Shown here one piece after another: positions 1 to 8,013 of a stretch of 34,908 bases of DNA. The notes beneath the pieces were generated by a model. That model saw only the letters and a list, made by a program, of their open reading frames with translations, ran no database searches and was not told the origin of the DNA. This stretch comes from Bacillota bacterium (lineage in GTDB: Bacteria > Bacillota > Clostridia > Lachnospirales > Lachnospiraceae): assembly GCA_023436225.1 (NCBI GenBank), contig JAEZKA010000051.1, forward strand, positions 1 through 34,908, given 5' to 3'. Made by a program: the position numbers and the translations under genes. Within the stretch, counting starts at the first letter, position 1; every line of letters begins with the position of its first letter.

Positions 1-199
1 AAAATTAGGCAGGCTTATTAAGTGCACCCAAAAACTGTTTATAGAATCTAAAACATTAAAATAGCTCTTCATCAAGTGTTTGTGAGGGATTCAGAGAATT
101 CCACCCCAACTCTTGACAAAGAGCCAAATTACCTGCAAACTTTTATTATGGTTTTCGTAAAGTATATCTATATGAATAGCATATTTCCTCGTATTACAT

Positions 200-232
200 A
201 AAAAGAGGCTTTCACATATGTGAAAACCTCTT
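200..232 (-). terminator. Rho-independent terminator of tRNA-Arg
   Basis: An inverted repeat has outer arms AAGAGG (203-208) and CCTCTT (227-232) and inner arms TTTCACAT and ATGTGAAA, with one mismatched pair between them. Read on the minus strand it is followed by a T run. It lies 8 bases beyond the 3' end of the tRNA, so it most likely ends that transcript. Confidence 0.75.
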
Positions 233-240
233 ACCTTAGA

Positions 241-312
241 CACCCCCAGCAGGAATCGAACCTGCAACTAGCCCTTAGGAGGGGCTTATTATATCCATTT
301 AACTATGAGGGC
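241..312 (-). tRNA. tRNA-Arg (anticodon CCU)
   Basis: The minus strand folds into a complete 72-nt cloverleaf. The acceptor arm pairs GCCCTCA with TGGGGGT (two G-U pairs), the anticodon stem AGCCC/GGGCT closes the 7-nt loop CTCCTAA, and the T arm is GCAGG-TTCGATT-CCTGC. The loop places CCU at positions 34-36, which reads the AGG arginine codon. The 3' CCA is not encoded and must be added after transcription. It has its own promoter just upstream and its own terminator downstream, so it is a single-gene transcription unit. Confidence 0.93.
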
Positions 313-373
313 ACTTATTTTATTTCATTAGCATGCATTCCACGAATGTATCCGTTACGCATGCAACGTATCT

Positions 374-402
374 ATTCTACTATTTCCTGCACGCTAAGTC
401 AA
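374..402 (-). promoter_or_regulatory. Sigma-A type promoter for tRNA-Arg
   Basis: The minus strand reads TTGACT (402-397), a 17-bp spacer, then TAGAAT (379-374), five of six consensus bases in each element. Initiation would fall near 367, giving a leader of about 55 nt before the tRNA. It sits directly downstream of the DUF3881 gene stop. Confidence 0.7.
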
Positions 403-418
403 TAATCTAAATAAAATA

Positions 419-1312
419 TTACTCCTTCGTCTGCTCAGAAAAACCGATACAGCCCTGCATCCAGATGTTTCCTTTGAATCTACGGCCAATCATAGGTTCT
501 CCGAGTAGATCCTGTTTATTAATGCATAGACGGAAGGTAATATCATTACATACTAATTGCAGATCATATACTTCCTCTTTCGTGTATTCATTAATAATTT
601 CACTGCTTTCAATGATGGTTGCAATTATGCTGTAGTTATCTGATTCTGAACCAAAAGGGATGAAAGAGGTGTCCACGATGGAATATACATCTTCCTTCTT
701 TGCTCTTCTTGATATCATAGCATACGTATCAATATCATCAATGGTCAGACTGTCAATCGCATCCTGATTCCCCTTCTTTGCTTCGGCAATCAGATTATTT
801 CTGTGCTTTGTCTCAGCTGTTATATTTCGGACCTGTACTTCATCCATCTCAATTGGAAGCAAAATTCTTCCCTCTAAAGATAAGGCTGCAAGAGTAATCG
901 GAAAGGAAGTACTCATTGGCATATTTTGGTTTTTCTTTTCCAGATATTCAACCACATTCTGTAAATAGAAGATCAAGGAGACACCAATGCGGAAATCATC
1001 GCACATTCCTGTATATGCATCAGAATCAACTCTCTTATTAATTCCGACCTCTTCTCGGGTACTAACAAATAATCCATTCAAAGTCGGAAAATAATGTTCC
1101 ATATGAAATTTACCATTCTCATCCTGTTCACCACGAATTGTTATACCTAATCCGTCTCCATATTCCGTGGTAATCTCTGATAAGCCGGTATTATTACTTA
1201 TTTGTACTGTACGCTGCTTCTTAGGCTTCGATAAAGCATGACTTAATAACTGCTCCAATTCCGTGCGTGTATTTATATTACTAAAACCAATTGCTCTCAA
1301 ATAACTATGCAT
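419..1312 (-). CDS. DUF3881 family protein, function unknown
   Basis: This 297-residue protein begins MHSYLRAIGFSN, which I recognise as typical of DUF3881, a family I know mainly from Lachnospiraceae. No signal peptide, membrane segment or catalytic motif is visible. The protein is acidic and looks soluble and cytoplasmic, with a hydrophobic stretch around residues 110-125 that is too broken to be a clear membrane span. The start has a GGAAG Shine-Dalgarno about 7 nt upstream. The gene is transcribed alone: the HD-GYP gene upstream is separated by 285 bp and the tRNA downstream has its own promoter. The family assignment rests on remembered resemblance and no function is assigned. Confidence 0.7.
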   Translation of the reverse strand: MHSYLRAIGFSNINTRTELEQLLSHALSKPKKQRTVQISNNTGLSEITTEYGDGLGITIRGEQDENGKFHMEHYFPTLNGLFVSTREEVGINKRVDSDAYTGMCDDFRIGVSLIFYLQNVVEYLEKKNQNMPMSTSFPITLAALSLEGRILLPIEMDEVQVRNITAETKHRNNLIAEAKKGNQDAIDSLTIDDIDTYAMISRRAKKEDVYSIVDTSFIPFGSESDNYSIIATIIESSEIINEYTKEEVYDLQLVCNDITFRLCINKQDLLGEPMIGRRFKGNIWMQGCIGFSEQTKE

Positions 1313-1397
1313 TATATCACTTCCATTCTATCCATTCCGAATATGGGCTAAAGTTAATATATTTTACGTGTTTTGACCATATTTCATGTAATAATTA

Positions 1398-1426
1398 TTT
1401 ATATCATATTTTAATACGGTACGCAA
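1398..1426 (-). promoter_or_regulatory. Possible promoter of the DUF3881 gene
   Basis: The minus strand reads TTGCGT (1426-1421), a 17-bp spacer and TATAAA (1403-1398), with a TG dinucleotide one base before the -10 (extended -10). The -35 is weak. The site lies 85 bp upstream of the start codon. The rest of the 1313-1597 gap shows no gene and no convincing terminator. Confidence 0.4.
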
Positions 1427-1597
1427 GTAGCATATATTCGCAAAAAACTACTCTCTCTCTAATTCTTAACTTCTCTCCTGTCTCTTAATCAAAAGGTGCG
1501 TACGTCCTATACAATAAGGCAATGATTTAGGTCAAAAATCCACGAAAATCCAAAGTTATCTATTTATTTACATTGCACCCTATTAATGCCCATATTA

Positions 1598-2662
1598 TTA
1601 CATATCAAGGGTATCCGTAATAAATAAAGTTAGCTCCTTTGTCAAATTCTTCTCAATCCAATTCTCCGGTTTCTTCCCTTTCTTGTCTTCTACAATACGA
1701 ATGATCGGTCGGGTAGGACATTGGGGATTCTGTCTCAGCACGATTCCCACCTCCCCTTCATTCGTCCGCACCAAGCTTCCCGTTGGATACGCTGCAACTG
1801 AGTCAACAAATGCTTTTACAACGCTAAAATCAAATAGGACACCTACCTGACTTACTATATAATCAATTGCATCATGAACCTTCATTCTTGAAACATAATT
1901 ACCGTATACCCTACTGTCAAATTCATCGCATACAGCAACAATCCTACTACCTATTTTAATACGTCCTGCCTTCAAGTGGAATGGGTAGCCGCTTCCGTCT
2001 AACCGTTCATGATGACCGATAATAATATCCTTCGCCGTTGAGGATAGCCAATCCATCTTCTCGATTGCCGAATAACCATAGATAATATGCTTCTTTATCT
2101 CTCTCCTCTCTTTGTCAGAACAGGTATCCAGATTAAGATTATAATACTCCGGACTGATATAGGTAAAGCCTATATCATGAAGTAAGCTGCCAATTGCAAT
2201 TTCACGAATTTTAGCTATAGGTAACTTCATTTTAAATGCAAGGATAACCGATAGCGCACATACGTTCAAGGAATGAGAGTATGTGTTGTCACTCTTATCC
2301 CGAATACTGGATAAATTATAAATCACCTCTGGCTCATCCATAATATCGTGAATGATCTCATCCGCAACCGCCTTAATATCCTCCAGCTCACCATGCTCAT
2401 TATAGGAGTATTTAATCAGAAGATCTCTCACTGCATCCTGACATTGTTCCTTAATCTGCAATTCGAGACTATTTGTTAGATTCACACCCTGCGAAAGGTC
2501 ATCTTCTATATATATGTATTCTATATCCAGCTCTTTAAGCCTCTTAACATATTCCTTTTTAATCATTGTCCCAGCAGGTAATAATAACGAATCACTGGCT
2601 GTAAATATATCCTTAGCTAATAATTCGTATCCCTTTACTGCGTCCAATGAGATAATTCTCAT
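1598..2662 (-). CDS. HD-GYP domain protein (probable c-di-GMP phosphodiesterase)
   Basis: The protein has 354 residues. A poorly defined N-terminal region (about 1-110) precedes an HD-GYP domain. Visible metal and signature residues are H130, the HD pair H162-D163 in SLLHDIGF, H192, and HHERLDGSGYP at 217-227, which carries the HHExxDGxGYP signature. HD-GYP domains hydrolyse cyclic di-GMP to pGpG or GMP using a di- or tri-nuclear metal centre. No receiver, PAS or membrane segment is evident, so the input signal is unknown. The later part of the domain is slightly divergent (AVCDEFDS where AVADVFDA is usual). A C-terminal region of about 70 residues follows, probably a small beta-rich module. 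The start has AAAGGAG 7 nt upstream. The gene is divergent from adhE across a 477-bp gap. Confidence 0.87.
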   Translation of the reverse strand: MRIISLDAVKGYELLAKDIFTASDSLLLPAGTMIKKEYVKRLKELDIEYIYIEDDLSQGVNLTNSLELQIKEQCQDAVRDLLIKYSYNEHGELEDIKAVADEIIHDIMDEPEVIYNLSSIRDKSDNTYSHSLNVCALSVILAFKMKLPIAKIREIAIGSLLHDIGFTYISPEYYNLNLDTCSDKERREIKKHIIYGYSAIEKMDWLSSTAKDIIIGHHERLDGSGYPFHLKAGRIKIGSRIVAVCDEFDSRVYGNYVSRMKVHDAIDYIVSQVGVLFDFSVVKAFVDSVAAYPTGSLVRTNEGEVGIVLRQNPQCPTRPIIRIVEDKKGKKPENWIEKNLTKELTLFITDTLDM

Positions 2663-3037
2663 AATAATCTCCTTTCAGCTCACTTTATCATATTTAAACG
2701 TATTCCTAGTTGTATCAAATCTTAGTAAATATCAATCCTTAATTTACACTATAAAAATCATCCCTATTTATTTTAGTTTTAGTGCCGAGGATTTCACAGG
2801 CACAAACTTGGTGGTGTGAATTATGAATTAATAATTCACACTTATATAGTCTAATATTCAGTCTCCTTTTTCAATCGTACGATGTAACTACATGATTATA
2901 ACAGATATTAAGCACTAACGCACAAAAATTTTTTTATTGATATAAGGCAATTATGCATTTTTCATTACGTTCTTGTATAAACTTACATCTATTGTATATT
3001 ATTTATAATTTCCACTTAAAATGGATCTATTTTTTGA
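2663..3037. other. Divergent intergenic region between the HD-GYP gene and adhE
   Basis: This AT-rich spacer contains no plausible gene. It must hold the HD-GYP promoter, but I could not place one confidently. Its one clear structure is the 11-bp-arm inverted repeat at 2814-2841. The adhE control elements begin at 3038. Confidence 0.6.
2814..2841. repeat. Perfect inverted repeat upstream of adhE
   Basis: Arms GTGTGAATTAT and ATAATTCACAC (11 bp each) are separated by GAATTA. There is no T run on either side, so an operator or cruciform is more likely than a terminator. It lies about 325 bp upstream of the adhE start and 150 bp upstream of the HD-GYP start. The cognate protein is unknown. Confidence 0.5.
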
Positions 3038-3055
3038 TTGTTATTTTTTTAACAA
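3038..3055. promoter_or_regulatory. Rex-like operator 1 upstream of the adhE -35
   Basis: The 18-mer TTGTTATTTTTTTAACAA matches the clostridial Rex pattern TTGTTAA-N4-TTAACAA at 13 of 14 fixed positions (the only change is T for A at position 7). It ends 5 bp before the predicted -35 element. Rex is an NADH/NAD+-sensing repressor that commonly controls adhE in Clostridia. The rex gene itself is not in this window. Confidence 0.75.
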
Positions 3056-3060
3056 ATGTA

Positions 3061-3089
3061 TTTACAAAAGATTATTTTCATGTTATATT
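3061..3089 (+). promoter_or_regulatory. adhE promoter
   Basis: TTTACA (3061-3066), a 17-bp spacer and TATATT (3084-3089), with TG at -15/-14 giving an extended -10. Transcription would start near 3096, leaving a leader of about 45 nt. The promoter is bracketed by the two Rex-like operators. Confidence 0.65.
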
Positions 3090-3104
3090 TTACTCATCAC
3101 CAAT

Positions 3105-3122
3105 ATGTTAAATTTTTAACAA
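3105..3122. promoter_or_regulatory. Rex-like operator 2 between the adhE promoter and RBS
   Basis: ATGTTAAATTTTTAACAA matches TTGTTAA-N4-TTAACAA at 13 of 14 fixed positions (only the first base differs). It lies just downstream of the predicted transcription start and ends 2 nt before the AAGGAGG Shine-Dalgarno, where bound repressor would block initiation or elongation. Its centre is 67 bp from that of operator 1. Confidence 0.75.
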
Positions 3123-3139
3123 TCAAAAGGAGGATTATT

Positions 3140-5761
3140 ATGTCGAAGGAATTACAGCAACCTACAGCGAAAGAACACGTTGATCAATTAGTAAAAAACG
3201 CTCTTACTGCATTAAATGATTTCTTATCCCTTGATCAGGAGACAGTTGATAATATAGTACACGAGATGGCTCTGGCTGGACTTGCAAAGCAACAGGTTCT
3301 TGCAAAGATGGCAGTAGAAGAAACCAAAAGAGGTATTTATGAAGACAAGATAACAAAGAATATATTTGCTACTGAATATGTATGGCATTCTATTAAATAT
3401 CAGAAGACGGTAGGTATAATCGAAGACAATGAAGAAGAGGACTACATGATTGTGGCTGAGCCCGTAGGTATCGTTGCTGGTGTAACACCGGTTACCAATC
3501 CCACCTCTACTACCATGTTCAAGTGCATTACCTGTATTAAGACCAGAAATCCCATTATATTCGGCTTCCATCCCAGTGCTCAGCAATGCTCCAAGGAAGC
3601 AGCTAAAACCTTATATGATGCAGCAATAAAAGCTGGTGCTCCGAAGAACTGTATCCAATGGATTGAGTATCCTTCCATCGATGCTACCAGAGAGCTAATG
3701 AATCATCCTGATGTGTCCATGATTTTAGCAACCGGTGGTTCCGGTATGGTTAAGCAGGCTTATTCCTGTGGTAAACCGGCACTTGGTGTTGGACCTGGTA
3801 ATGTTCCTTGCTTTATTGAAAAATCAGCAAATTTAAAGCGTGCTGTTAACGACCTGATTTTATCCAAATCCTTTGATCATGGTATGATCTGTGCATCTGA
3901 GCAGGCTGCCATCATCGAAGCTCCTGTATATAATGAAGTAGTAGATCTCATGAAGAAGGGTGGCTGCTACTTTGCTACCAAGGAAGAGATCAAGCTTCTT
4001 GAGCCCATAGTAATTAATAGTAAAACCGGCGCTGTTAATGCTGCCATCGTAGGTCAATCCCCTGCCGCCATCGCTGCTCTGGCTGGTATTACAATCCCTG
4101 CTACAACTAAGATCTTATGTACTGAGCTTGATGGTGTTGGACCGGAGTATCCTCTATCAAAAGAGAAATTATCACCAGTACTTGCTGTTATCAAAGCACA
4201 GAATCTTGAGAAGGGCTTCCAGCTCTGCGAGAAGATGATTGAGCTTGGCGGATTGGGTCACTCTTCAGTAATTCACTCCAATGATGATACAGTTATTAAG
4301 ACATTTTCAGCAAGAATGAGAACCGGCCGTATCCTTGTTAACTCACCTTCAACACATGGTGCTATCGGTGATTTATATAATACAAATATGCCTTCTCTTA
4401 CCTTAGGCTGTGGTTCTTACGGTGGTAATTCTACCACACACAATGTATCCGCTGTCGATTTGGTTAATTATAAGCGCGTAGCTAAGAGGAGAAATAATAT
4501 GCAATGGTTTAAGGTTCCGAGTAAGATTTATTTTGAGTCTGGCTCAACTGCTTATTTAGCTAAAATGCCTAACATCACGAAAGCCTTCATCGTTACCGAT
4601 CCGTCCATGACTCAGTTAGGTTATGTAAGCAAGGTATTATATCAATTAAGAAAACGTCCTGATTATGTTCATTGTGAGATTTTTGACCAGGTTGAGCCCG
4701 ATCCGAGCCTTGATACTATTCTTAAGGGTGTTGAGGAAATGAATAAATTTAAACCCGATGTAATCATCGCTCTTGGTGGTGGTTCTGCAATTGACGCGGC
4801 AAAAGGAATGTGGCTTTTCTATGAAGATCCCACTGCTGATTTCAAGAACATGTCTTTAAAATTCCTTGATATCCGCAAGCGTACCTATAAGTTCCCGACT
4901 CTTGGTAAGAAGGCTCAGTTCGTAGCTATTCCTACTACTTCCGGAACCGGCTCTGAGGTTACCTCCTTCGCAGTTATTTCTGACAAGAAAGAAAACAAGA
5001 AATATCCTTTAGCAGACTATGAATTAACACCGGATGTTGCCATCATTGATCCTGACTTTGTAATGAGTGTACCTAAGAAATCAACCGCTTGGACCGGAAT
5101 GGACGTATTAACACATGCAATCGAAGCTTACATCTCTGTTGTCGCTTCTGACTATACGGATGCTCTTGCAATCCATGCTATTGATTTAGTATTCAAATAC
5201 CTCAAGGAATCATATGATAAAGGTGCTGAGAGTCCGATAGCACGTGAGAAAATGCACAATGCCTCTACTATCGCAGGAATGGCCTTCACCAATGCATTCC
5301 TCGGTATTAACCACTCCTTAGCTCACAAGCTTGGCGGTGAGTATCATATCCCTCACGGTTGTGCAAATGCAATCCTTCTGCCTCATGTTATTCGTTATAA
5401 TGGTGTAGATTGCCCGACTAAGGTAACTTCCTTCCCGAAATACGAAAGCTATATCGTAGGTGACAAAATCTTTGAGTTAATGAAGAAACTTGGAAAGAAC
5501 CCGAAAAATAATGCAGATGCGGTTGAGATGTTAGCAAAGGATGTAGAAGAACTGAATAAGCACTTAGATATTCCTTCCACTCTACAGGAATACGGAATAG
5601 ATGAAAAAGACTTCCTGAATAAGGCTCCTATACTGGCTGATCTCGCATTTGGTGATCAATGTACTACAGCTAATCCCAGACTTCCTTATGTATCAGAATT
5701 GGAAGATCTATATCTTACTTCTTACTATGGTAAAGGAAATGTACCTAAGAAAGACAAATAA
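3140..5761 (+). CDS. adhE: Bifunctional acetaldehyde-CoA/alcohol dehydrogenase AdhE
   Basis: AdhE reduces acetyl-CoA to acetaldehyde and then ethanol, reoxidising two NADH; it is the main ethanol-forming enzyme of many fermenters and assembles into spirosomes. The 873-residue length is typical. Residues 1 to about 445 form the aldehyde dehydrogenase domain, with catalytic C251 in HGMICASEQ. A linker follows, then the iron-dependent alcohol dehydrogenase domain from about 455, with the nucleotide-binding GGGSAIDAAKG at 546-556 and metal ligands D655, H659, H725 and H739, each offset by two from the E. coli enzyme. I chose the ATG at 3140 because AAGGAGG precedes it by 7 nt; an in-frame ATG 28 codons upstream lies inside the promoter. 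Two Rex-like operators suggest NADH-responsive control. It is the only plus-strand gene left of the origin, so it faces the replication fork. Confidence 0.97.
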   Translation: MSKELQQPTAKEHVDQLVKNALTALNDFLSLDQETVDNIVHEMALAGLAKQQVLAKMAVEETKRGIYEDKITKNIFATEYVWHSIKYQKTVGIIEDNEEEDYMIVAEPVGIVAGVTPVTNPTSTTMFKCITCIKTRNPIIFGFHPSAQQCSKEAAKTLYDAAIKAGAPKNCIQWIEYPSIDATRELMNHPDVSMILATGGSGMVKQAYSCGKPALGVGPGNVPCFIEKSANLKRAVNDLILSKSFDHGMICASEQAAIIEAPVYNEVVDLMKKGGCYFATKEEIKLLEPIVINSKTGAVNAAIVGQSPAAIAALAGITIPATTKILCTELDGVGPEYPLSKEKLSPVLAVIKAQNLEKGFQLCEKMIELGGLGHSSVIHSNDDTVIKTFSARMRTGRILVNSPSTHGAIGDLYNTNMPSLTLGCGSYGGNSTTHNVSAVDLVNYKRVAKRRNNMQWFKVPSKIYFESGSTAYLAKMPNITKAFIVTDPSMTQLGYVSKVLYQLRKRPDYVHCEIFDQVEPDPSLDTILKGVEEMNKFKPDVIIALGGGSAIDAAKGMWLFYEDPTADFKNMSLKFLDIRKRTYKFPTLGKKAQFVAIPTTSGTGSEVTSFAVISDKKENKKYPLADYELTPDVAIIDPDFVMSVPKKSTAWTGMDVLTHAIEAYISVVASDYTDALAIHAIDLVFKYLKESYDKGAESPIAREKMHNASTIAGMAFTNAFLGINHSLAHKLGGEYHIPHGCANAILLPHVIRYNGVDCPTKVTSFPKYESYIVGDKIFELMKKLGKNPKNNADAVEMLAKDVEELNKHLDIPSTLQEYGIDEKDFLNKAPILADLAFGDQCTTANPRLPYVSELEDLYLTSYYGKGNVPKKDK

Positions 5762-5806
5762 TAAACCCATCAGTGTAGTGGGGAATAGTATCCACTGTGG
5801 ATGCAG

Positions 5807-5842
5807 AAAAGGAGCTCGGAGTAAATACTCTGAGCTCCTTTT
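5807..5842. terminator. Bidirectional terminator between adhE and a GNAT gene
   Basis: A perfect 17-bp stem runs from AAAAGGAGCTCGGAGTA to TACTCTGAGCTCCTTTT with a 2-base centre. T runs flank it on both strands, so it can end adhE (plus) and the convergent acetyltransferase gene (minus). Confidence 0.92.
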
Positions 5843-5886
5843 ATATTCATGATAACACTATAACACCGAAGCAGTCTTCCATGGTT

Positions 5887-6444
5887 TTAACTCTTCCAAT
5901 AATCAGCAGCCAAAATTCCGTAGTGAGCTATATCACAAATACCAGAGTTATTTTTATCTGCCTTTCTATGTATCCCCTCTTCTTCAAAACCACATTTCTT
6001 CATAACCTTACCTGAATTGGGGTTGTTTATATCATGCCTTGCTTCAATTCGATTAACACCTACCTCTTCAAAGAAGAATTGAACAATAGCTAAAAGTGCT
6101 TCACTTGTAATACCTAAATTCCAAAATTGTTGCCCAATACAATATCCAACTTCAACCGCTTCTGTTACATCATTGATATGAACGACACTGATACTGCCAA
6201 TGGCTTCGTGAGTAGCTTTCCATTCTATGCACCATTGATAATAATCATCCTTCACATACTCTGATATCCAGCTTCTAATTACTTTTTCTGATATCTCCAT
6301 ACTTTGGTGCGTTGGCCAGGTAAGATATTTTGTAACATCATTGTCACTAGCCCAATTATCATACATAGCTGGTGCATCTTCCAGAGTGAAAGGTCTAAGA
6401 ATAAGCCTATTCGTCTCAATCACCTTTGTTCCTGCATGCTTCAT
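5887..6444 (-). CDS. GNAT acetyltransferase of the RimJ/RimL type
   Basis: This 185-residue protein opens with ETNRLILRPFTLEDAP, the usual beginning of Acetyltransf_3 enzymes that acetylate ribosomal-protein N termini or small amines using acetyl-CoA. The acetyl-CoA-binding region falls around EVGYCIGQQFWNLGITSEAL, where N-L-G-I-T takes the place of the usual R/Q-G-x-G/A. The NPNSGKVMKKCGFEEEG stretch matches the conserved N-xx-S-x-x-(V/L)-x-x-K-x-GF of the family. The start has GGAAAGGG about 7 nt upstream. The substrate cannot be told from sequence. It lies downstream of the parAB-DUF4446 group on the same strand, 65 bp from the DUF4446 gene; it could be read through from it or transcribed alone. 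Confidence 0.85.
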   Translation of the reverse strand: MKHAGTKVIETNRLILRPFTLEDAPAMYDNWASDNDVTKYLTWPTHQSMEISEKVIRSWISEYVKDDYYQWCIEWKATHEAIGSISVVHINDVTEAVEVGYCIGQQFWNLGITSEALLAIVQFFFEEVGVNRIEARHDINNPNSGKVMKKCGFEEEGIHRKADKNNSGICDIAHYGILAADYWKS

Positions 6445-6509
6445 GTCAGTACCCTTTCCGCTATATCATATATAGCTATTGCAATGGTTAATATTGATCA
6501 ATCTATTGA

Positions 6510-7022
6510 TTATTCCATAAAGTTATTACTACTTAAAGCCTGATTTAGTGCCTTCTTCTCATCTTCTGATAATTCTAAAAAGGATTCCCCTTTTATAATT
6601 TCCTTTAAATAGGTATAACAGCCTTCTCTACTGCTATGAACCGAATTAAGAAGTACACCGTTATTATTCTTATCTAATAAAGCTAATACAAAGCTTAATT
6701 TACCACCCATCTCTTTAAATGCATCATATTTTACAACTCCAACCTTCTGATAGGTTATTAGTAGATTTTCCTTAACCTTGTCTAATTCTTCATTTAGGAA
6801 TTTTGAATCTGCTTTTAATTGATCAATATCAGTAAACCTGGCTAAAATTTGTCCCTCAAGATTCTCGCCTGTTGCTCCCGCCATAAATTTTTTATATTTC
6901 TTATTCAGCTTACTCTGCTTCATCGATAATATAAGTATAAATATTAGCAGCAGTAGAGATAGAATTGTTAAACCCAAAATAATATAGTCGTTATAACTAC
7001 TGATGATTTCTGATAAATTCAT
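6510..7022 (-). CDS. DUF4446 membrane-anchored protein
   Basis: This 170-residue protein has one strong transmembrane helix at about residues 13-35, then a short basic stretch and a probable coiled coil at about 65-92. The second half, with VGVVKYDAFKEMGGKLSFVLALLD, is the part I recognise as DUF4446, a family often found beside parAB in Clostridia. The small N terminus and the positive residues after the helix suggest the C-terminal domain faces the cytoplasm. The start has GGAGG 7 nt upstream. It follows parB by 81 bp on the same strand and probably shares its transcript. Its role is unknown; a link to chromosome segregation or the cell envelope is only suggested by position. Confidence 0.8.
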   Translation of the reverse strand: MNLSEIISSYNDYIILGLTILSLLLLIFILILSMKQSKLNKKYKKFMAGATGENLEGQILARFTDIDQLKADSKFLNEELDKVKENLLITYQKVGVVKYDAFKEMGGKLSFVLALLDKNNNGVLLNSVHSSREGCYTYLKEIIKGESFLELSEDEKKALNQALSSNNFME

Positions 7023-7103
7023 TATATTTCCTCCATAAAGTACCTTTTAATCATTTTAACATACATATATTTACATATTTTTCATTTGTTTACGAAGCTA
7101 TTT

Positions 7104-7979
7104 TTATTTCATTGTTTCAAACATATCAATAATTCTTTCTAGTTCCTCTGAAGAATAGTATTCTATTTCTATTGAACCTTTATTATTATTCTTTTTATGT
7201 ATAGAAACCTTTGTTCCAACTATGCTCCTAATCTTATCTTCCAAATTACGAAATATAAAATCGTCTTCTTGTGTAACTGCTATCTCCTTATGAGACTTTT
7301 CATTTAGTATGTTTTTTACCAGCTTCTCTGTCTCTCGTACACTAAGTTTTTCATCAAAAACTTTACACGCTGTATGATACTGCTTATCTCCATTTTCAAT
7401 TGGTATCAAAGCACGGGCATGACCACTTGCAATCATATCATCAATAATCATCTGCTGAACTCTTTCATCCAATTTCAGTAATCGCATAGAATTTGTAACA
7501 GCAACACGGCTTTTTGAAACACGTTCAGCCACTTCATCCTGCTTTAATTGAAACTCATTAATTAAGCGTTGATATGTTTGAGCTTCTTCTATCGGATTAA
7601 GATCTTCACGTTGTATATTCTCAATTAATGCAATCTCAACTATTTCTTGTGGTGTATAATCCTTTATAATAGCAGGTACTTCTTTAAGACCTGCTATTCT
7701 AGCGGCTCTCCATCTTCTTTCGCCAGCAATAATTTCATATAGACGACCGTTCTTCTGAAGAATCAACGGTTGTATTACACCAAATTGCTTGATTGAATCC
7801 GCTAGCTCTTGTAGAGAATCCTCGTCAAACTTCTTTCGAGGTTGCAATCTATTTGGTTCGATATCATTAATATGTATCATTGTTTCACGTGAAACATTCT
7901 CAACTTTTTCTTCAGCACTTTCTATCTTCTCAGGTATCATAATGTCGAGACCTTTTCCCAGACCTTTTTTTACAGGCAT
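7104..7979 (-). CDS. parB: Chromosome-partitioning protein ParB (Spo0J)
   Basis: ParB is a CTP-dependent DNA clamp that loads at parS, spreads along the DNA and recruits ParA and SMC to segregate replication origins. The 291-residue protein opens with MPVKKGLGKGLD, the motif that touches ParA. The CTP-binding ParB/Srx domain spans about 34-125, with GERRWRA at 86-92 and ENIQREDLNPIEEA at 120-133. A helix-turn-helix follows at about 145-170 (QDEVAERVSKSRVAVTNSM), then a C-terminal dimerisation domain from about 230. I chose the start at 7979 because GAGGAGG lies 8 nt upstream; an earlier in-frame start has no such site. It is 34 bp downstream of parA. A perfect parS is inside the gene and encodes V29-S-R-E-T33. 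Confidence 0.96.
   Translation of the reverse strand: MPVKKGLGKGLDIMIPEKIESAEEKVENVSRETMIHINDIEPNRLQPRKKFDEDSLQELADSIKQFGVIQPLILQKNGRLYEIIAGERRWRAARIAGLKEVPAIIKDYTPQEIVEIALIENIQREDLNPIEEAQTYQRLINEFQLKQDEVAERVSKSRVAVTNSMRLLKLDERVQQMIIDDMIASGHARALIPIENGDKQYHTACKVFDEKLSVRETEKLVKNILNEKSHKEIAVTQEDDFIFRNLEDKIRSIVGTKVSIHKKNNNKGSIEIEYYSSEELERIIDMFETMK
7881..7896. other. parS site 1, inside parB
   Basis: TGTTTCACGTGAAACA is the exact 16-bp palindromic parS consensus bound by the ParB helix-turn-helix. It lies within parB codons 29-33, as the Bacillus subtilis site does in spo0J. Confidence 0.95.
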
Positions 7980-8013
7980 AATATACCTCCTCTTAATACT
8001 AATTATATTATGA

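Noticed and set aside
3056..3139. 28-residue N-terminal extension of AdhE
   Set aside because: The ATG at 3056 would put the promoter and second Rex-like site inside the gene; AAGGAGG before 3140 and the usual AdhE beginning favour the shorter form.
5239..5249. CACGTG in adhE and another near 28088 in gyrA as further parS sites
   Set aside because: Only the 6-bp core matches; the flanking TGTTT and AAACA arms are missing.
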